From an uncultured Anaerolineales bacterium (lineage in GTDB: Bacteria; Chloroflexota; Anaerolineae; Anaerolineales; Villigracilaceae), in the NCBI GenBank assembly GCA_903873975.1, contig CAIQQN010000234.1, positions 1-41,539 of the forward strand: 41,539 bases of DNA, read 5' to 3'. This document shows, piece after piece, positions 16,844 to 25,953 of the stretch. Below the pieces are notes generated by a model. The model ran no database searches. It was given only the letters and a program-made list of their open reading frames with translations, and had not been told where the DNA came from. Positions within the stretch are counted from its first letter, which is position 1, and the number at the start of each line of letters is the position of its first letter. Made by a program: the position numbers and the translations under genes.

Positions 16844-17671
16844 TTAATTCCTCTGCATCCAGCTCTTCCACGCCTCCACTTCCGCTGCTCGCTTCTCGAG
16901 CAGTTGCCTGGCCTTCTGCCTTCCCGGCTCGGAAACAAAATAGCTTTCCAGGTCCTTCCCAAGATTCTCAAGGTAAACATCCGGCTTGACCCCTTTGCGA
17001 AGCGTATCCTGCCAGAAATTTGGATGGGTGAAGGACCATAAGTGGTCCACATCACACACCACCTTCACGCTGGCGGGGATCACGCCTCCTGCAGCAAGTC
17101 CCTCTGGCTTGTCATGGAAAAGGATTGCCTGGTAGATCTGCTCTATCTGTTTTGAGGTCAGCGGCGGCTGGAATGGATACTCCCCCAGGATTTTCTGCGC
17201 CACCTGTTGGCCAAGGAGCGCATGTCTTGCCTTGGGATTGATCGCATCCCCTGATAAACTGAGCCCCCGGACGCCCAGGCTGTGGGCGATCTCGACCTCG
17301 CTCATCTGGCTCCAACCGGAGTCGTGCAGCATGAAGGCGATTCGGATCACTTTTTCATCGACGGTTTCCTCCCCGGCTTGAATGAGTTCCTTGATAAAGG
17401 GCAGGCAGGTCACCACGTGTACATCCGTGCTGCGCGCGTGCAGGTAAGGCAGTACCACCTTGAAGAAGTCTCGGTAAGCTTCATCTACCAATTCCAGGTA
17501 TTGGTCATGCCAGGGAATAGTGATCAGGTAGTGCAAATTACTTGGATCAATGGCTGTCTTCTCCGGGATCCTCAATTCGATATCGTCTGGGATCCACGCC
17601 GGTTCGCCGGGGAGCAGGTCAAATAGAGTGAATGAAAAGGAGGGAGGCATGGACGAGTGTTTCATCGACAT
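16844..17671 (-). CDS. HD-domain phosphohydrolase-like protein
   Basis: 275 residues from the ATG at 17671; further in-frame ATGs at residues 3 and 8 are possible because no strong ribosome site decides the start. The metal-binding pattern of HD-superfamily hydrolases is visible: H85 (DVHVV), the pair H116-D117 (FMLHDSGW), H150, H186-D187 (ILFHDKPEG), and D207/D209 (CDVDHLW). Such proteins dephosphorylate nucleotides or related molecules in the cytoplasm. The N-terminal 75 residues before the domain are of unknown type. It is transcribed against its neighbours and has no operon partners, so no substrate can be inferred. Confidence 0.8.
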   Translation of the reverse strand: MSMKHSSMPPSFSFTLFDLLPGEPAWIPDDIELRIPEKTAIDPSNLHYLITIPWHDQYLELVDEAYRDFFKVVLPYLHARSTDVHVVTCLPFIKELIQAGEETVDEKVIRIAFMLHDSGWSQMSEVEIAHSLGVRGLSLSGDAINPKARHALLGQQVAQKILGEYPFQPPLTSKQIEQIYQAILFHDKPEGLAAGGVIPASVKVVCDVDHLWSFTHPNFWQDTLRKGVKPDVYLENLGKDLESYFVSEPGRQKARQLLEKRAAEVEAWKSWMQRN

Positions 17672-18023
17672 AAAGTTTTTTTAGGGCGGGAGATGACCAC
17701 CGCGCAATTATACAAGCATCTTCTGTCTTGAATCGCCGATTAATTTACGGCTTTCCATCCTTCCGGGAGGTTTCCACGGCAGACCGCCCTCCCTGCCTGC
17801 TCCCCAAGCATCAATCTACAATCAACAATCCTCAATCCCACCGCTTGAACGCAGGCGCGTTTTGTCAGAAATGCGCGATAATGAAAATAAATCCTGCCGC
17901 CTGTGCTAAGCAGAGTCGAAGCACTGTTGCTGACCTGAACCGTTGCGCGGCTGAAATTTCATCAGTAAGTTATGCGGTGCACCTTGGTCACCGCCGGGAG
18001 CGCCCGTAATAGTGCGGTTTTAT
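17672..18023. other. Intergenic region with a dispersed hairpin repeat, no gene seen
   Basis: The gap of about 350 bp holds copy 1 of a dispersed hairpin repeat (17675-17741) and a short heptad array in which CAATC recurs four times at 7-bp steps (17812, 17819, 17826, 17833). An 93-codon plus-strand frame across it has no ribosome site and unlike composition, so it was not called. Confidence 0.5.
17675..17741. repeat. Dispersed hairpin repeat, copy 1
   Basis: About 66 bp match the stretch at 25323-25387. Both copies hold an inverted pair (CGGGAGATG here, with CATCTTCTG) separated by about 24 bp, allowing G-T pairs. The flanking T-run and TTGAAT are also shared. Confidence 0.6.
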
Positions 18024-18770
18024 ATGAAAACAAAACATAAATTCTTGATCTCTTTATTTCTTTTATCAAGTTTATTGTTCTCGTCCTGTGGGCCGGGACA
18101 AATCTTCGGCCCGACCTTCACGTCCACTTTGACAAGCACATCCACACCGACAATCACGTCCACTTCGACAAGCACATCCACACCGACGAGCACTATCACG
18201 CCGACAAATTCATCCATACCAACACGAGCATCAACTCCCACCCTGAGACCTATAAAAACATCCACCGCCACAGCCACTTACACCATCACCCCGGGCACGG
18301 TACCCACCCTGGCTCTTATAAGGCTCGCAGGAACAGATGGGGATTGGATTAGGTATGTCCACACGGTCTATGGATTTTCATTCTCTGCTCCCCCAGGCTG
18401 GACAGTGAGCGAATGGGGTAACAATTTCATCCAAATCAGTTCGCCAGCCGATCCAGATATCAAACTCACCATCGGGGTAAGATGGATAAATGAAGATATG
18501 ACGATCCAAAGAACAGGAGTTCCGGAAGGTGATATCTTCCTGGCTGGCGAGGTACCTTTTTTTGGGGAGAATATATCCAAAGGGATACTGGTATATCAAG
18601 GCAGGCATAAACTTATCCTGTATCACAACTGTACGGAAATAAGGGTGGGAGACCGGGTATTTACATTGGGATTTAGTGATTTCAGCATGGATTATGCTGC
18701 CATCGACCTGACTGATATGGATGTGGAAACCGCGGATAAGATTGTCGGATCTTTTGGCTTCGGGGAATAG
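18024..18770 (+). CDS. Lipoprotein with Thr/Ser/Pro linker and conserved C-terminal domain
   Basis: 248 residues from the ATG at 18024; a GTG at 18012 in frame is less likely. The signal peptide ends in SLLFSSC, a lipobox. Residues of about 25-90 are a Thr/Ser/Pro linker built from STPTSTST-like units, typical of surface lipoproteins of Chloroflexota and likely glycosylated or extended. The C-terminal 150 residues (starting YGFSFSAPPGWTVSEW) form a globular domain resembling the PsbP/DUF1795-like fold seen in lipoproteins with 'FSFxxPxGW' starts; this is a family impression only. No operon partner is clear. A terminator follows at 18817. Confidence 0.75.
   Translation: MKTKHKFLISLFLLSSLLFSSCGPGQIFGPTFTSTLTSTSTPTITSTSTSTSTPTSTITPTNSSIPTRASTPTLRPIKTSTATATYTITPGTVPTLALIRLAGTDGDWIRYVHTVYGFSFSAPPGWTVSEWGNNFIQISSPADPDIKLTIGVRWINEDMTIQRTGVPEGDIFLAGEVPFFGENISKGILVYQGRHKLILYHNCTEIRVGDRVFTLGFSDFSMDYAAIDLTDMDVETADKIVGSFGFGE
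18122..18193 (+). repeat. Two 36-bp tandem repeats in the lipoprotein linker
   Basis: The 36-bp unit starting GTCCACTTTGACAAGCACAT at 18122 is repeated at 18158 with four or so changes. Each encodes 12 residues of Thr/Ser/Pro linker. Slippage could vary the linker length. Confidence 0.7.
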
Positions 18771-18816
18771 CACCGGGAAAAGGTGGGCAGGCTTCCCAAC
18801 ACCTGCTCCATAGGAC

Positions 18817-18840
18817 AGTGGCTTCCGCCACTTATTTTAC
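18817..18840 (+). terminator. Intrinsic terminator after the lipoprotein gene
   Basis: AGTGGC (18817-18822) pairs with GCCACT (18827-18832) around TTCC, and TATTTT follows. Confidence 0.7.
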
Positions 18841-18861
18841 GGACTCTTGGCGAGATGGGGA

Positions 18862-18890
18862 TTGAATCGCCTTTGCAAGAATGCTATAGT
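18862..18890 (+). promoter_or_regulatory. Sigma-70-type promoter of the beta-propeller gene
   Basis: TTGAAT (18862-18867), a 17-bp spacer and TATAGT (18885-18890). The start codon at 19030 follows after a leader of about 130 nt. Confidence 0.6.
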
Positions 18891-19029
18891 ATTGCTGGAT
18901 GATCGTTACGCTTCTTGCAGACAGACATCCCAAATGGATATGGCCTATTGGGCTGCACAAGCCAATAGTCTGTGAAGCGGTTGGAACCTAAACAGGCATT
19001 GCGTCGTCTTTAGATAGGAGGGAACAACC

Positions 19030-22026
19030 ATGGGAAAAGGACTGGCACGAACAACTTCCTGGAAGAAAACAGCCTTTGTTTTCGTTGCTGTGTTGATATT
19101 CCTGCTCCCGGTTAAGATTGCTCTTGCCAACTCTGCCGCACCGCCATCGGTTGTGTGGTTTACATTTGATTTCAAAACAGCCTCGACCCCCCGCTTGCTT
19201 GGCGTACAGTTGATCGCATGCCTGACGGCAAATTGTGAGCAGCCTGTCCTTCTGCAGCAGTACGGGACTTGTGATCATACTGGTTGTATAACATCAGCCC
19301 CTCAATTGACCGGCTGGTCGAATGATTTTGGGTGTGCGACCAATATCTGCCGTTCGGCTGCTTATCCATCACACGGTGGGACGGATTTTAAGCTTGTAGC
19401 CCAATTCTCCGACCGGGTTCGCGCCAGTGAAGTGGTGGAAAAACTGCCTTCGAATTATGGGGAGAGTTCGGCCTGGCAGGTGATTGTGCTGGATTCCGGT
19501 TTGTCAGTTGAGGCGGGTACCTTGCCGGCAGTCAGCAACCCCGGAAGGGTTTATCCCGCCAACCCCCTCCTGCTGTTCGGGATATCCATCCTGGTGGAAA
19601 TCTTGGTTGCGGGTCTGTGCTTTTGGTGGAAGGTTGAACCCCGCCTCTTTGAGAGTAGCATGTGGATCGTTCTATTGGTCAACCTCCTTTCCCTTCCGGT
19701 GGTATGGTTCTTCTTCCCTTCGTTGGGGCGATTTCAATCACAGGCGAATCAAAGCAGAGGGTTGTTTGTCCTGTTTGCTGCATTTATTTATGCAGCACTG
19801 CTCTCAGGTATTTATCGGTCCGGGAATAAGACCCGCAATTGGCTGATCGGCCTGACCCTCCTTTCTCTTCCGGTTACCATCTTTTTTTCCATGGTGGCGT
19901 TTTCTTTTTTTCGTGGCTATTATGCCAGGTACGTTACCGTACAGGGCTTCCCTGCCAATCTTACGGTATTTTTGTCCGAAGTATTTGCCGTGGTGTTTGA
20001 AGCGCTCTTGATCACCATCCTGACTAAACGAAGCCTGTCGTTAAGATTGATCTGGATGACAAGCCTCGTGATGAACGCCGCAAGTTTTGTGACCGGCCTG
20101 TTATTGGTGGGGGTTGCTGCCTCCTCGCCCCCCTTGGCACGCCTGACGCCGGAACCGCCGACAGCGCCGCCGCCCACGCCTGGTTTATCGACCGCCGTAC
20201 CAACGGCGACCAACGTGCTCGAACCCAATGGTTGGATCAGTCACGGGCCCGAAGGCGGGATCATTCTGGCCCTGGCCATTGACCCGCAGGCGCCGGCCAC
20301 CCTCTATGCGGGTGCCTCCTTCGGTAGCGTGTTCAAAAGCACGGACGGCGGCGGGAGCTGGGCCATGGTCGAAGCCGGCGTCAATGTTCACGCCCTTGCG
20401 GTTGACCCGCTCACGCCGTCCACTCTCTTTGCTGGGACATGGAGCGGCATTTTCAAAAGCACGGATGCCGGCCTCACCTGGCAGGCGGCCAACACCGGGC
20501 TGACGGATACGATTGTTTACGCCCTCGCGATTGACCCGAGAACGCCAACCACTCTCTATGCGGGGACAATGAGCGGCGTGTTCAAAAGCACGGACACAGG
20601 CGCTACCTGGCAGGCGGCCAGTACCGGTTTGGACAACGCCAGTGTTGGCGGCCTGGCGATCGACCCGTGGACGCCAACCACCCTCTATGCGGTGGGAAGT
20701 AAAACCGGTTTGTTCAAAAGCACGGACGGCGGCGGGAGCTGGGCGGCGCTCAAAACGGATGGAAATGTCAGCGCGCTGGCGATAAATCCGCGTAACCCGT
20801 TCAACCTTTACGCGGGGTCACTCGGCGGTGTGCTTATCAGCATGGACGGCGGCGGGAGTTGGGTCAAATCCATCAGCGGTTTGCCCACCACCGATGGCGT
20901 GATCTCCCTGGCGATTGACCCGGGGACGCCAGACACCCTTTTTGCGGGAACGTATCGAGGCGAAGTATTTACGAGCACCAACGGTGGCGGGGTCTGGAGC
21001 AAGGTCAGCACCGGCCTGACCGCTGCCTATGTTTTTGCCCTGGTGATTGACCCAACCAGCCCGGACACCCTCTATGCGGGGACATCTGTCGGCGGTGTAT
21101 TCAAGACCACGGACGCAGGCCGGAATTGGAGCGCAACCAACACCGGTCTGACCGCTACTTATGTTTTATCCTTGGCGATCGATCCGCTCATAACAACCAC
21201 CCTCTATGCCGGAACATTGGGCGGTGTGTTTAAAAGTACGGACGCAGGCGGGAGCTGGGAGGCGGCTAACACCGGCCTGATCGATGCTGTTGATTTTGCT
21301 CATGTGTATGCTCTGGCGGTAGATCCGTTGGCGCCGGCCACCCTCTATGCCGGAACACCCGGCCTATTGTTCAAAAGCACGGACGGAGGCGGAAACTGGA
21401 CCGGGGTCAAGCTCGATCTGGACTCCAACCACGAAGTGTACGCTCTCGCTATCGACCCAAAAAACACCACCACCCTCTATGTGGGCACATTGGATGGCCT
21501 GTACAAGAGCAATGATGCCGGCCTGACCTGGAACGAGATCTATCCCGACCTCAGGGTTCGCCTCCTGGCGATTGACCCGCTGACCTCAGCCACCCTTTAT
21601 GCGGGGACAGGCGGAGAGGTGTTCAAAACCACTGACGGAGGCGCCGCCTGGAACCGGCTCGACACCGCTCCCGGCGCTACAGTCCTGGCAATTGACCCGG
21701 CGATGCCCTCCACTCTCTATGCGGGAACAGGTAGCGGCATGTTCAAAAGCATGGACGCCGGCCTCACCTGGGAGGCGGCTAATACCGGGCTGACGGATCC
21801 CGTTGTCCTCGCCCTGGCGATCGATCCGGCGACGCCGGCCACTATTTATGCAGGGACGGATGGCGGCGTGTTTAAAAGCACGGACGGCGGCGGGAACTGG
21901 GAAGCGCTCAACACCGGTCTGGCTGTAACCAGGGTTTGTGCGCTGGCAATTGACCCGCTGGCCCCAGCCAATCTTTATGTTGGAACAAATAGTGGCGGTG
22001 TGTTTGTCATTCATCAGGTGAAATAG
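19030..22026 (+). CDS. Membrane protein fused to an Asp-box beta-propeller (13-14 repeats)
   Basis: 998 residues, with AGGAGGG well placed before the ATG. A signal peptide (about 1-34) leads to an outer domain of about 150 residues with several cysteines. Next come about six to seven transmembrane helices (about 185-370), a Pro/Thr linker, and then from about residue 395 thirteen full repeats and one half repeat of about 42 residues. Each repeat has the form ALAIDPxTPxTLYAGT…GVFKSTDGGxSWxAxNTGL. The S/T-x-D-x-G-x-x-W part is the Asp-box (BNR) motif of sialidase, sortilin and Ycf48-like propellers, so the C-terminus should form one large or two stacked propellers, probably outside the cell. 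Ligands are unknown. The repeats are also similar at DNA level, suggesting recent internal duplication. Confidence 0.85.
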   Translation: MGKGLARTTSWKKTAFVFVAVLIFLLPVKIALANSAAPPSVVWFTFDFKTASTPRLLGVQLIACLTANCEQPVLLQQYGTCDHTGCITSAPQLTGWSNDFGCATNICRSAAYPSHGGTDFKLVAQFSDRVRASEVVEKLPSNYGESSAWQVIVLDSGLSVEAGTLPAVSNPGRVYPANPLLLFGISILVEILVAGLCFWWKVEPRLFESSMWIVLLVNLLSLPVVWFFFPSLGRFQSQANQSRGLFVLFAAFIYAALLSGIYRSGNKTRNWLIGLTLLSLPVTIFFSMVAFSFFRGYYARYVTVQGFPANLTVFLSEVFAVVFEALLITILTKRSLSLRLIWMTSLVMNAASFVTGLLLVGVAASSPPLARLTPEPPTAPPPTPGLSTAVPTATNVLEPNGWISHGPEGGIILALAIDPQAPATLYAGASFGSVFKSTDGGGSWAMVEAGVNVHALAVDPLTPSTLFAGTWSGIFKSTDAGLTWQAANTGLTDTIVYALAIDPRTPTTLYAGTMSGVFKSTDTGATWQAASTGLDNASVGGLAIDPWTPTTLYAVGSKTGLFKSTDGGGSWAALKTDGNVSALAINPRNPFNLYAGSLGGVLISMDGGGSWVKSISGLPTTDGVISLAIDPGTPDTLFAGTYRGEVFTSTNGGGVWSKVSTGLTAAYVFALVIDPTSPDTLYAGTSVGGVFKTTDAGRNWSATNTGLTATYVLSLAIDPLITTTLYAGTLGGVFKSTDAGGSWEAANTGLIDAVDFAHVYALAVDPLAPATLYAGTPGLLFKSTDGGGNWTGVKLDLDSNHEVYALAIDPKNTTTLYVGTLDGLYKSNDAGLTWNEIYPDLRVRLLAIDPLTSATLYAGTGGEVFKTTDGGAAWNRLDTAPGATVLAIDPAMPSTLYAGTGSGMFKSMDAGLTWEAANTGLTDPVVLALAIDPATPATIYAGTDGGVFKSTDGGGNWEALNTGLAVTRVCALAIDPLAPANLYVGTNSGGVFVIHQVK

Positions 22027-22064
22027 GCTGCCTGAAGCATGGACTTCACTGGAAGGAGGATCAT

Positions 22065-23339
22065 ATGCGGTACTTGAATAGTGTGTGCATAATTCTGATG
22101 TTGATATTGCTGTCAGCCTGTGGGTCAGCTGATACGGGCGCGGTGGCCCAGTCAGACCTGCCGCGGGAATCCGCTCCAGTGGTTTCCGCCTCCGATGCGC
22201 AAACCCTTTTGGATGGTAACAGTGCCTTTGCCTTTGATTATTACCGCTATGTGCGTGGGGATGGAGGCAACCTGGTCTATTCCCCATACAGTATTTCATT
22301 GGCGATGGCGATGTTGTACGGCGGCGCTGGCGGGGAGACTGCCTCCCAGATTGCCAGCGCCCTTCATTTCACTTTAACGCCGGAACAATTCCACCCGGCC
22401 GTGAATGCCCTTTCGCTTGATCTCGCTCAGCGCCCGGCGCAGTCCAAAAAGATTGATCATAAGAATCCCATGCGGCTCATCATTGCCAATGCGGTCTGGG
22501 GTCAGCTCGATTACCCGTTCGAGCAGGCCTACCTTGACCTGCTGGCGGCGAATTATGGCGCGGGTGTGCGTCTTGTGGATTTCGCCGCCCCTGATTCCGC
22601 CCGGCAGCAGATCAATGACTGGGTCGACCACCAGACACAGGGAAAGATCAAGGAAGTCATGCCGCCCGGCTCCGTGGATCCGTCCACGCGCATGGTTCTG
22701 GCGAACGCCATTTACTTCAAGGCTGCCTGGCAGGAAGCATTCGTCAAAAAATTGACCGGTGATGCGCCTTTTAACCTGCTGGATGGCTCGCAGGTGCAGG
22801 TTCCCACCATGCAGACCGATGGCGAGGTCCCAGTCAGGGTTGGTTCCGGTGACGGCTACCAGGCGCTGGCTCTGCCTTATAAAGGCGATCTGGCAGAGAT
22901 GGTGATCATCCTCCCCGACCGGGGGCAATTTGAAGCTGTCGAGAATGCACTGGATGCCGCGAAATATGCAGCCATCCTGGACGGGTTGCGGTCAGGCTCT
23001 TTGACCCTTTACATGCCAAAATTTGAATTCAGCGTTGATTTCGACCTGAGGGAGGTTTTGTCTGCGCTGGGGATGCCATCGGCTTTTGATGAAAATAACG
23101 CGGATTTCACCAGCATCACGAAATCGGAGCAGTTATACGTGCAGCAGGCATTGCATAAAGCGTATATTCTGGTAAACGAAGAGGGCACAGAAGCCGCGGC
23201 ATTCAGCATTTCTTTCATGGCGCCTGCCTCCCTGCCACAGGAGTTGCGCATCGACCGGCCGTTCATTTTCATTATCCGTGATGTGCCAACAGGGACGATC
23301 CTGTTCGTGGGGCGGGTGTTGGATCCGTTGGATCAGTAA
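22065..23339 (+). CDS. Serpin, lipoprotein form
   Basis: 424 residues; AAGGAGG before the ATG. The signal peptide ends LLSAC (Cys19), a lipobox, so the inhibitor should sit on the outer face of the cell. The serpin fold is clear: NLVYSPYSISLAMAMLYGGA near residue 70, INDWVDHQTQGKIKEV, MVLANAIYFKAAW, and the C-terminal DRPFIFIIRD and GRVLDP. The reactive-loop hinge EEGTEAAAF has the small residues required for an inhibitory serpin. Counting from the hinge places P1-P1' at about Ala-Ser in FMAPASLP, which would suit elastase- or subtilisin-like proteases; the exact bond is an inference. It starts 38 bp after the propeller gene and could be co-transcribed. Confidence 0.93.
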   Translation: MRYLNSVCIILMLILLSACGSADTGAVAQSDLPRESAPVVSASDAQTLLDGNSAFAFDYYRYVRGDGGNLVYSPYSISLAMAMLYGGAGGETASQIASALHFTLTPEQFHPAVNALSLDLAQRPAQSKKIDHKNPMRLIIANAVWGQLDYPFEQAYLDLLAANYGAGVRLVDFAAPDSARQQINDWVDHQTQGKIKEVMPPGSVDPSTRMVLANAIYFKAAWQEAFVKKLTGDAPFNLLDGSQVQVPTMQTDGEVPVRVGSGDGYQALALPYKGDLAEMVIILPDRGQFEAVENALDAAKYAAILDGLRSGSLTLYMPKFEFSVDFDLREVLSALGMPSAFDENNADFTSITKSEQLYVQQALHKAYILVNEEGTEAAAFSISFMAPASLPQELRIDRPFIFIIRDVPTGTILFVGRVLDPLDQ

Positions 23340-23842
23340 GTATTTACATTTTGCAGAAACAGGGTATCAAAATAAGCCCTTTTTCGCAAATCGCCAAATC
23401 GGATTTCCCTATGAATTGCTATACCTTCCAGGTGATTAGAGTGCAATGGCCCATAAGCTGTTGAGCCGACAATAAGGCGGGCGTATTACGTTGTAATTGA
23501 GGAATGCCTGCCGGTGCAGATAACAATCCAGAGGCGTTTGAGATTACCAAGAGATGGTTGCGTCCATCGGGTGAGTTAGATAGATAGCCGTGGATGGGTA
23601 ATAGAGTTGCCATAGAAGTAGATATTTCATCGGGATCTCTTCGACAGAAACATTTTTTATCTGCATACCGAATAAGCTCGCCCATCAACGAGCTGGTCCG
23701 GTAGATAACGGACGATTGTAAATGAAAGGAAGTTGTGCTTGGGGAAGGGATTCGCGTGAAGAGTCTATTGTTTATTTTGAAAAACCCTCTATACTAATAG
23801 TAGTTATTTTCCATAGGATTTAGGCCAGAAGGATGGTAGATC
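23340..23842. other. Intergenic region, AT-rich, no gene supported
   Basis: 503 bp after the serpin gene. A weak hairpin with a T-run (around 23361-23386, AGGG…CCCTTTTT) could be the serpin terminator. An 89-codon minus-strand frame at 23419-23688 has no ribosome site and no recognisable protein. The composition becomes more AT-rich from here to about 25000. Confidence 0.45.
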
Positions 23843-24997
23843 ATGTCAATATTATCTAATGAGATTGAATGGGGAGGAGAAATCACACCCTCGACGGTCG
23901 GTATGAATGACCTTGGTGTTAAGAAAATCCTTGATGTGTATCACTCACAACTTTCAGATGGCCTCCACTACGGTTCACAGCTGGTTGTTCTCCGTAATGG
24001 GTATATTGTTCTTGATCGGGCAGATGGGGTCGCGAATGTGCATCGAAAATTGAAAGTCACGCCGAATACCCCGTTTCATTGTTTTTCAATCACCAAACCA
24101 TTCACCGCGATTTGTGTACATAAACTCATTGAAGAAGGCAGGATCAAACTCGATACTCCTATAGCTGAATATTGGCCGGAATTTGGTACCAGAGGAAAAG
24201 AAACTGCAACGATTAGACATGCTTTACTTCACCAGGCTGGTATTCCAAGGCGGGGGCTGTATGGGCAAATACCTTTGTGGGTAAAATGGGAATGGGTTAC
24301 ACATAGTGTGGCGAATCTTCAAGCAGAATTTCCTCCAGGCAGTAAAACGGCTTATCATTTGGTTAATTTTGGTTTTATTTTAGGCGAAGTGGTTGGAAGG
24401 GTTACTGGGAAGCCGATAAAATCATATTTACAGGATAATTTTCTACAACCCCTTAATTTGAGAAATACCTATCTGGGCTTGCCTTCCAAAAAGCAAAAAA
24501 ACGCTTCTTATATATATTCTGGAGACAAAACACAATCCTCTGCAGCGTTTCTGTTTAATCTGCCTATTATTCGATCTGCGGTGATACCGGCAGCAACTTT
24601 AAATTCCACCGCCAGGGATCTAGCTGTGTTTTTTCAGATGTTGCTTAATCACGGCACGTACGCTGGCAAAGGTTATCTCAAACCCGATACAGTTACCAGA
24701 GCCGTTTCTTTGGGATATGAAGGTTATGATGAGGTGATCCTGGCAGATATGCGTTGGGGGTTTGGTTTTGGCTTGGGAGGAGCAGTAAAGCCAACTGATC
24801 CTCCCATACCGATATCGTTTGGAAATAAAAGCTCCCTGACCACCTTTGGGCATATTGGACAAAATAGCAGCATGGTATGGGCAGATTCGGAAAAAGAATT
24901 GGTTGTAAGCTTTACAACCAATCGGCTATTATCTGATGAAAAGACCACAAAGAGGTTTCAAGCAATATCAGATGCCGTTTGGGATGCAATTATTTGA
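23843..24997 (+). CDS. Serine hydrolase of the class C beta-lactamase/esterase family
   Basis: 384 residues with AGAAGGATG upstream of the ATG. There is no signal peptide, so it should be cytoplasmic. The active-site S-x-x-K is SITK near residue 82 (FHCFSITKPFTA). The region DTPIAEYWPEF, the HALLHQAGIP motif and the C-terminal HIGQNSSMVW (HxG-type element) are those of the beta-lactamase-fold esterase/DD-peptidase group. The usual Y-x-N element is not clear: it may be the AYHLVNFGF segment. Substrates in this family vary widely (esters, amides, peptides), so resistance should not be assumed. Its codon and base use is more AT-rich than most neighbours, which hints at horizontal acquisition. 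Confidence 0.82.
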   Translation: MSILSNEIEWGGEITPSTVGMNDLGVKKILDVYHSQLSDGLHYGSQLVVLRNGYIVLDRADGVANVHRKLKVTPNTPFHCFSITKPFTAICVHKLIEEGRIKLDTPIAEYWPEFGTRGKETATIRHALLHQAGIPRRGLYGQIPLWVKWEWVTHSVANLQAEFPPGSKTAYHLVNFGFILGEVVGRVTGKPIKSYLQDNFLQPLNLRNTYLGLPSKKQKNASYIYSGDKTQSSAAFLFNLPIIRSAVIPAATLNSTARDLAVFFQMLLNHGTYAGKGYLKPDTVTRAVSLGYEGYDEVILADMRWGFGFGLGGAVKPTDPPIPISFGNKSSLTTFGHIGQNSSMVWADSEKELVVSFTTNRLLSDEKTTKRFQAISDAVWDAII

Positions 24998-25052
24998 TAA
25001 TACTTCTCGTTGGAGCAGGGTCTTATCATCCCTCGCGAAGCACCCCTTTGGT

Positions 25053-25220
25053 GGCGCAGGAGACCAGACCCGCCCCTGGGACTTGACCGTAAATCGTCCC
25101 GGTGCCCTTCCGGGAAGCAATCTCCTCTTCACTCTCTCGTTGGGGCAGGGTCTCCTGACCCGCCCCTAGACTTGACCGCACATCGTCCCGGCGCTCTTCC
25201 GGGAAGCGACCCTCTTCACT
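25053..25220. repeat. Two diverged tandem repeats of about 85 bp
   Basis: 25053-25134 and 25141-25220 share the blocks GACCCGCCCCT, ACTTGACCG, ATCGTCCCGG, CTTCCGGGAAGC and CTCTTCACT in the same order, at roughly 80% identity. They hold small palindromes (GCAGGGTC…GACCCG). They lie in the 427-bp gene-free stretch 24998-25424, in which no other gene was seen. Confidence 0.6.
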
Positions 25221-25322
25221 TGGGAAATTACTTGTTACGATAGATTAGAGCATATTTGCAACAGAGCAAGGGTAAATAAAAAAAGAAGCAGACATAGAAG
25301 AGCGTTTCACTGGCTTTAGGTT

Positions 25323-25387
25323 GTTTTTTAGGGCAGGAGATGGCCGCTTCAATAGTATACGAGCATCTTCTGGTTTGAATTTCCAAT
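25323..25387. repeat. Dispersed hairpin repeat, copy 2
   Basis: Matches 17675-17741. CAGGAGATG pairs with CATCTTCTG across a 24-bp loop. The base changes between the copies mostly keep pairing through G-T wobble. Confidence 0.6.
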
Positions 25388-25424
25388 TCCTAAAGCCCAA
25401 CAGCGTATCCCTAATAGAATAATC

Positions 25425-25949
25425 TTACGGCAGGTTGAATGTTATCACCAGGAATTTGGCCATCTCAGCCCGAGTGACCGAGTTTTCGGGGCAATAATTA
25501 CCATCACCGCAGCCATTGGTGATGCCCTCAGCAGATAATTGTTTAATCCAGGCTGCAGCCCAATAACTCACAGACACATCAGCGAAACCTGTGCTCGAAC
25601 CCACCTCGGGAGGGTTAGAAGTGGCTCCATGCTTGGTGCGCAGCAGGAAAACGGCCATTTGGGCACGTGTGACGGAGTCCTCAGGGCAGTAGATCCGTGG
25701 TAAGTTCCCACAGCCATTTGTGACACCATCCGAGTAGAATTTCTCGATCCAATTTACTGCCCAGTAGGAAATTGGCACATCGGCGAATATTGTGCCAGAG
25801 CCTTGGGGCGGAGTAAAGCCCGAGCCGTGTATTCCTCTCTCCAGGAAGACCGCCATCTGGGCACGCGTGACCGGATCTTCAGGGCAGTATCTGAGCGGAT
25901 TTGTGTTGCATCCGTTGGTGATACCGGCTCGATATAAACGCATAATCAA
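25425..25949 (-). pseudogene. Truncated S-layer homology (SLH) protein, C-terminal part only
   Basis: The minus-strand frame encodes about 172 residues from an ATG at 25943. It covers a broken first SLH motif (LYRAGITNGC…YCPEDPVTRAQMAVFLERG), a complete second one (FADVPISYWAVNWIEKFYSDGVTNGC…) and a complete third one ending at the stop. SLH motifs bind cell-wall polymers and normally close a long exported protein; here there is no signal peptide or passenger domain. The upstream part of the open frame (to 26075) has unrelated, Lys/Arg-rich sequence. I read it as the 3' remnant of a lost S-layer or surface-protein gene; a rescued short protein is possible. Confidence 0.7.
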
Positions 25950-25953
25950 TGAA

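Noticed and set aside
17728-18009. 93-codon plus-strand frame
   Set aside because: There is no ribosome site, the composition is not protein-like, and it crosses short repeats.
23419-23688. 89-codon minus-strand frame
   Set aside because: No ribosome site, no partner and no recognisable feature; it could only be supported by conservation data.
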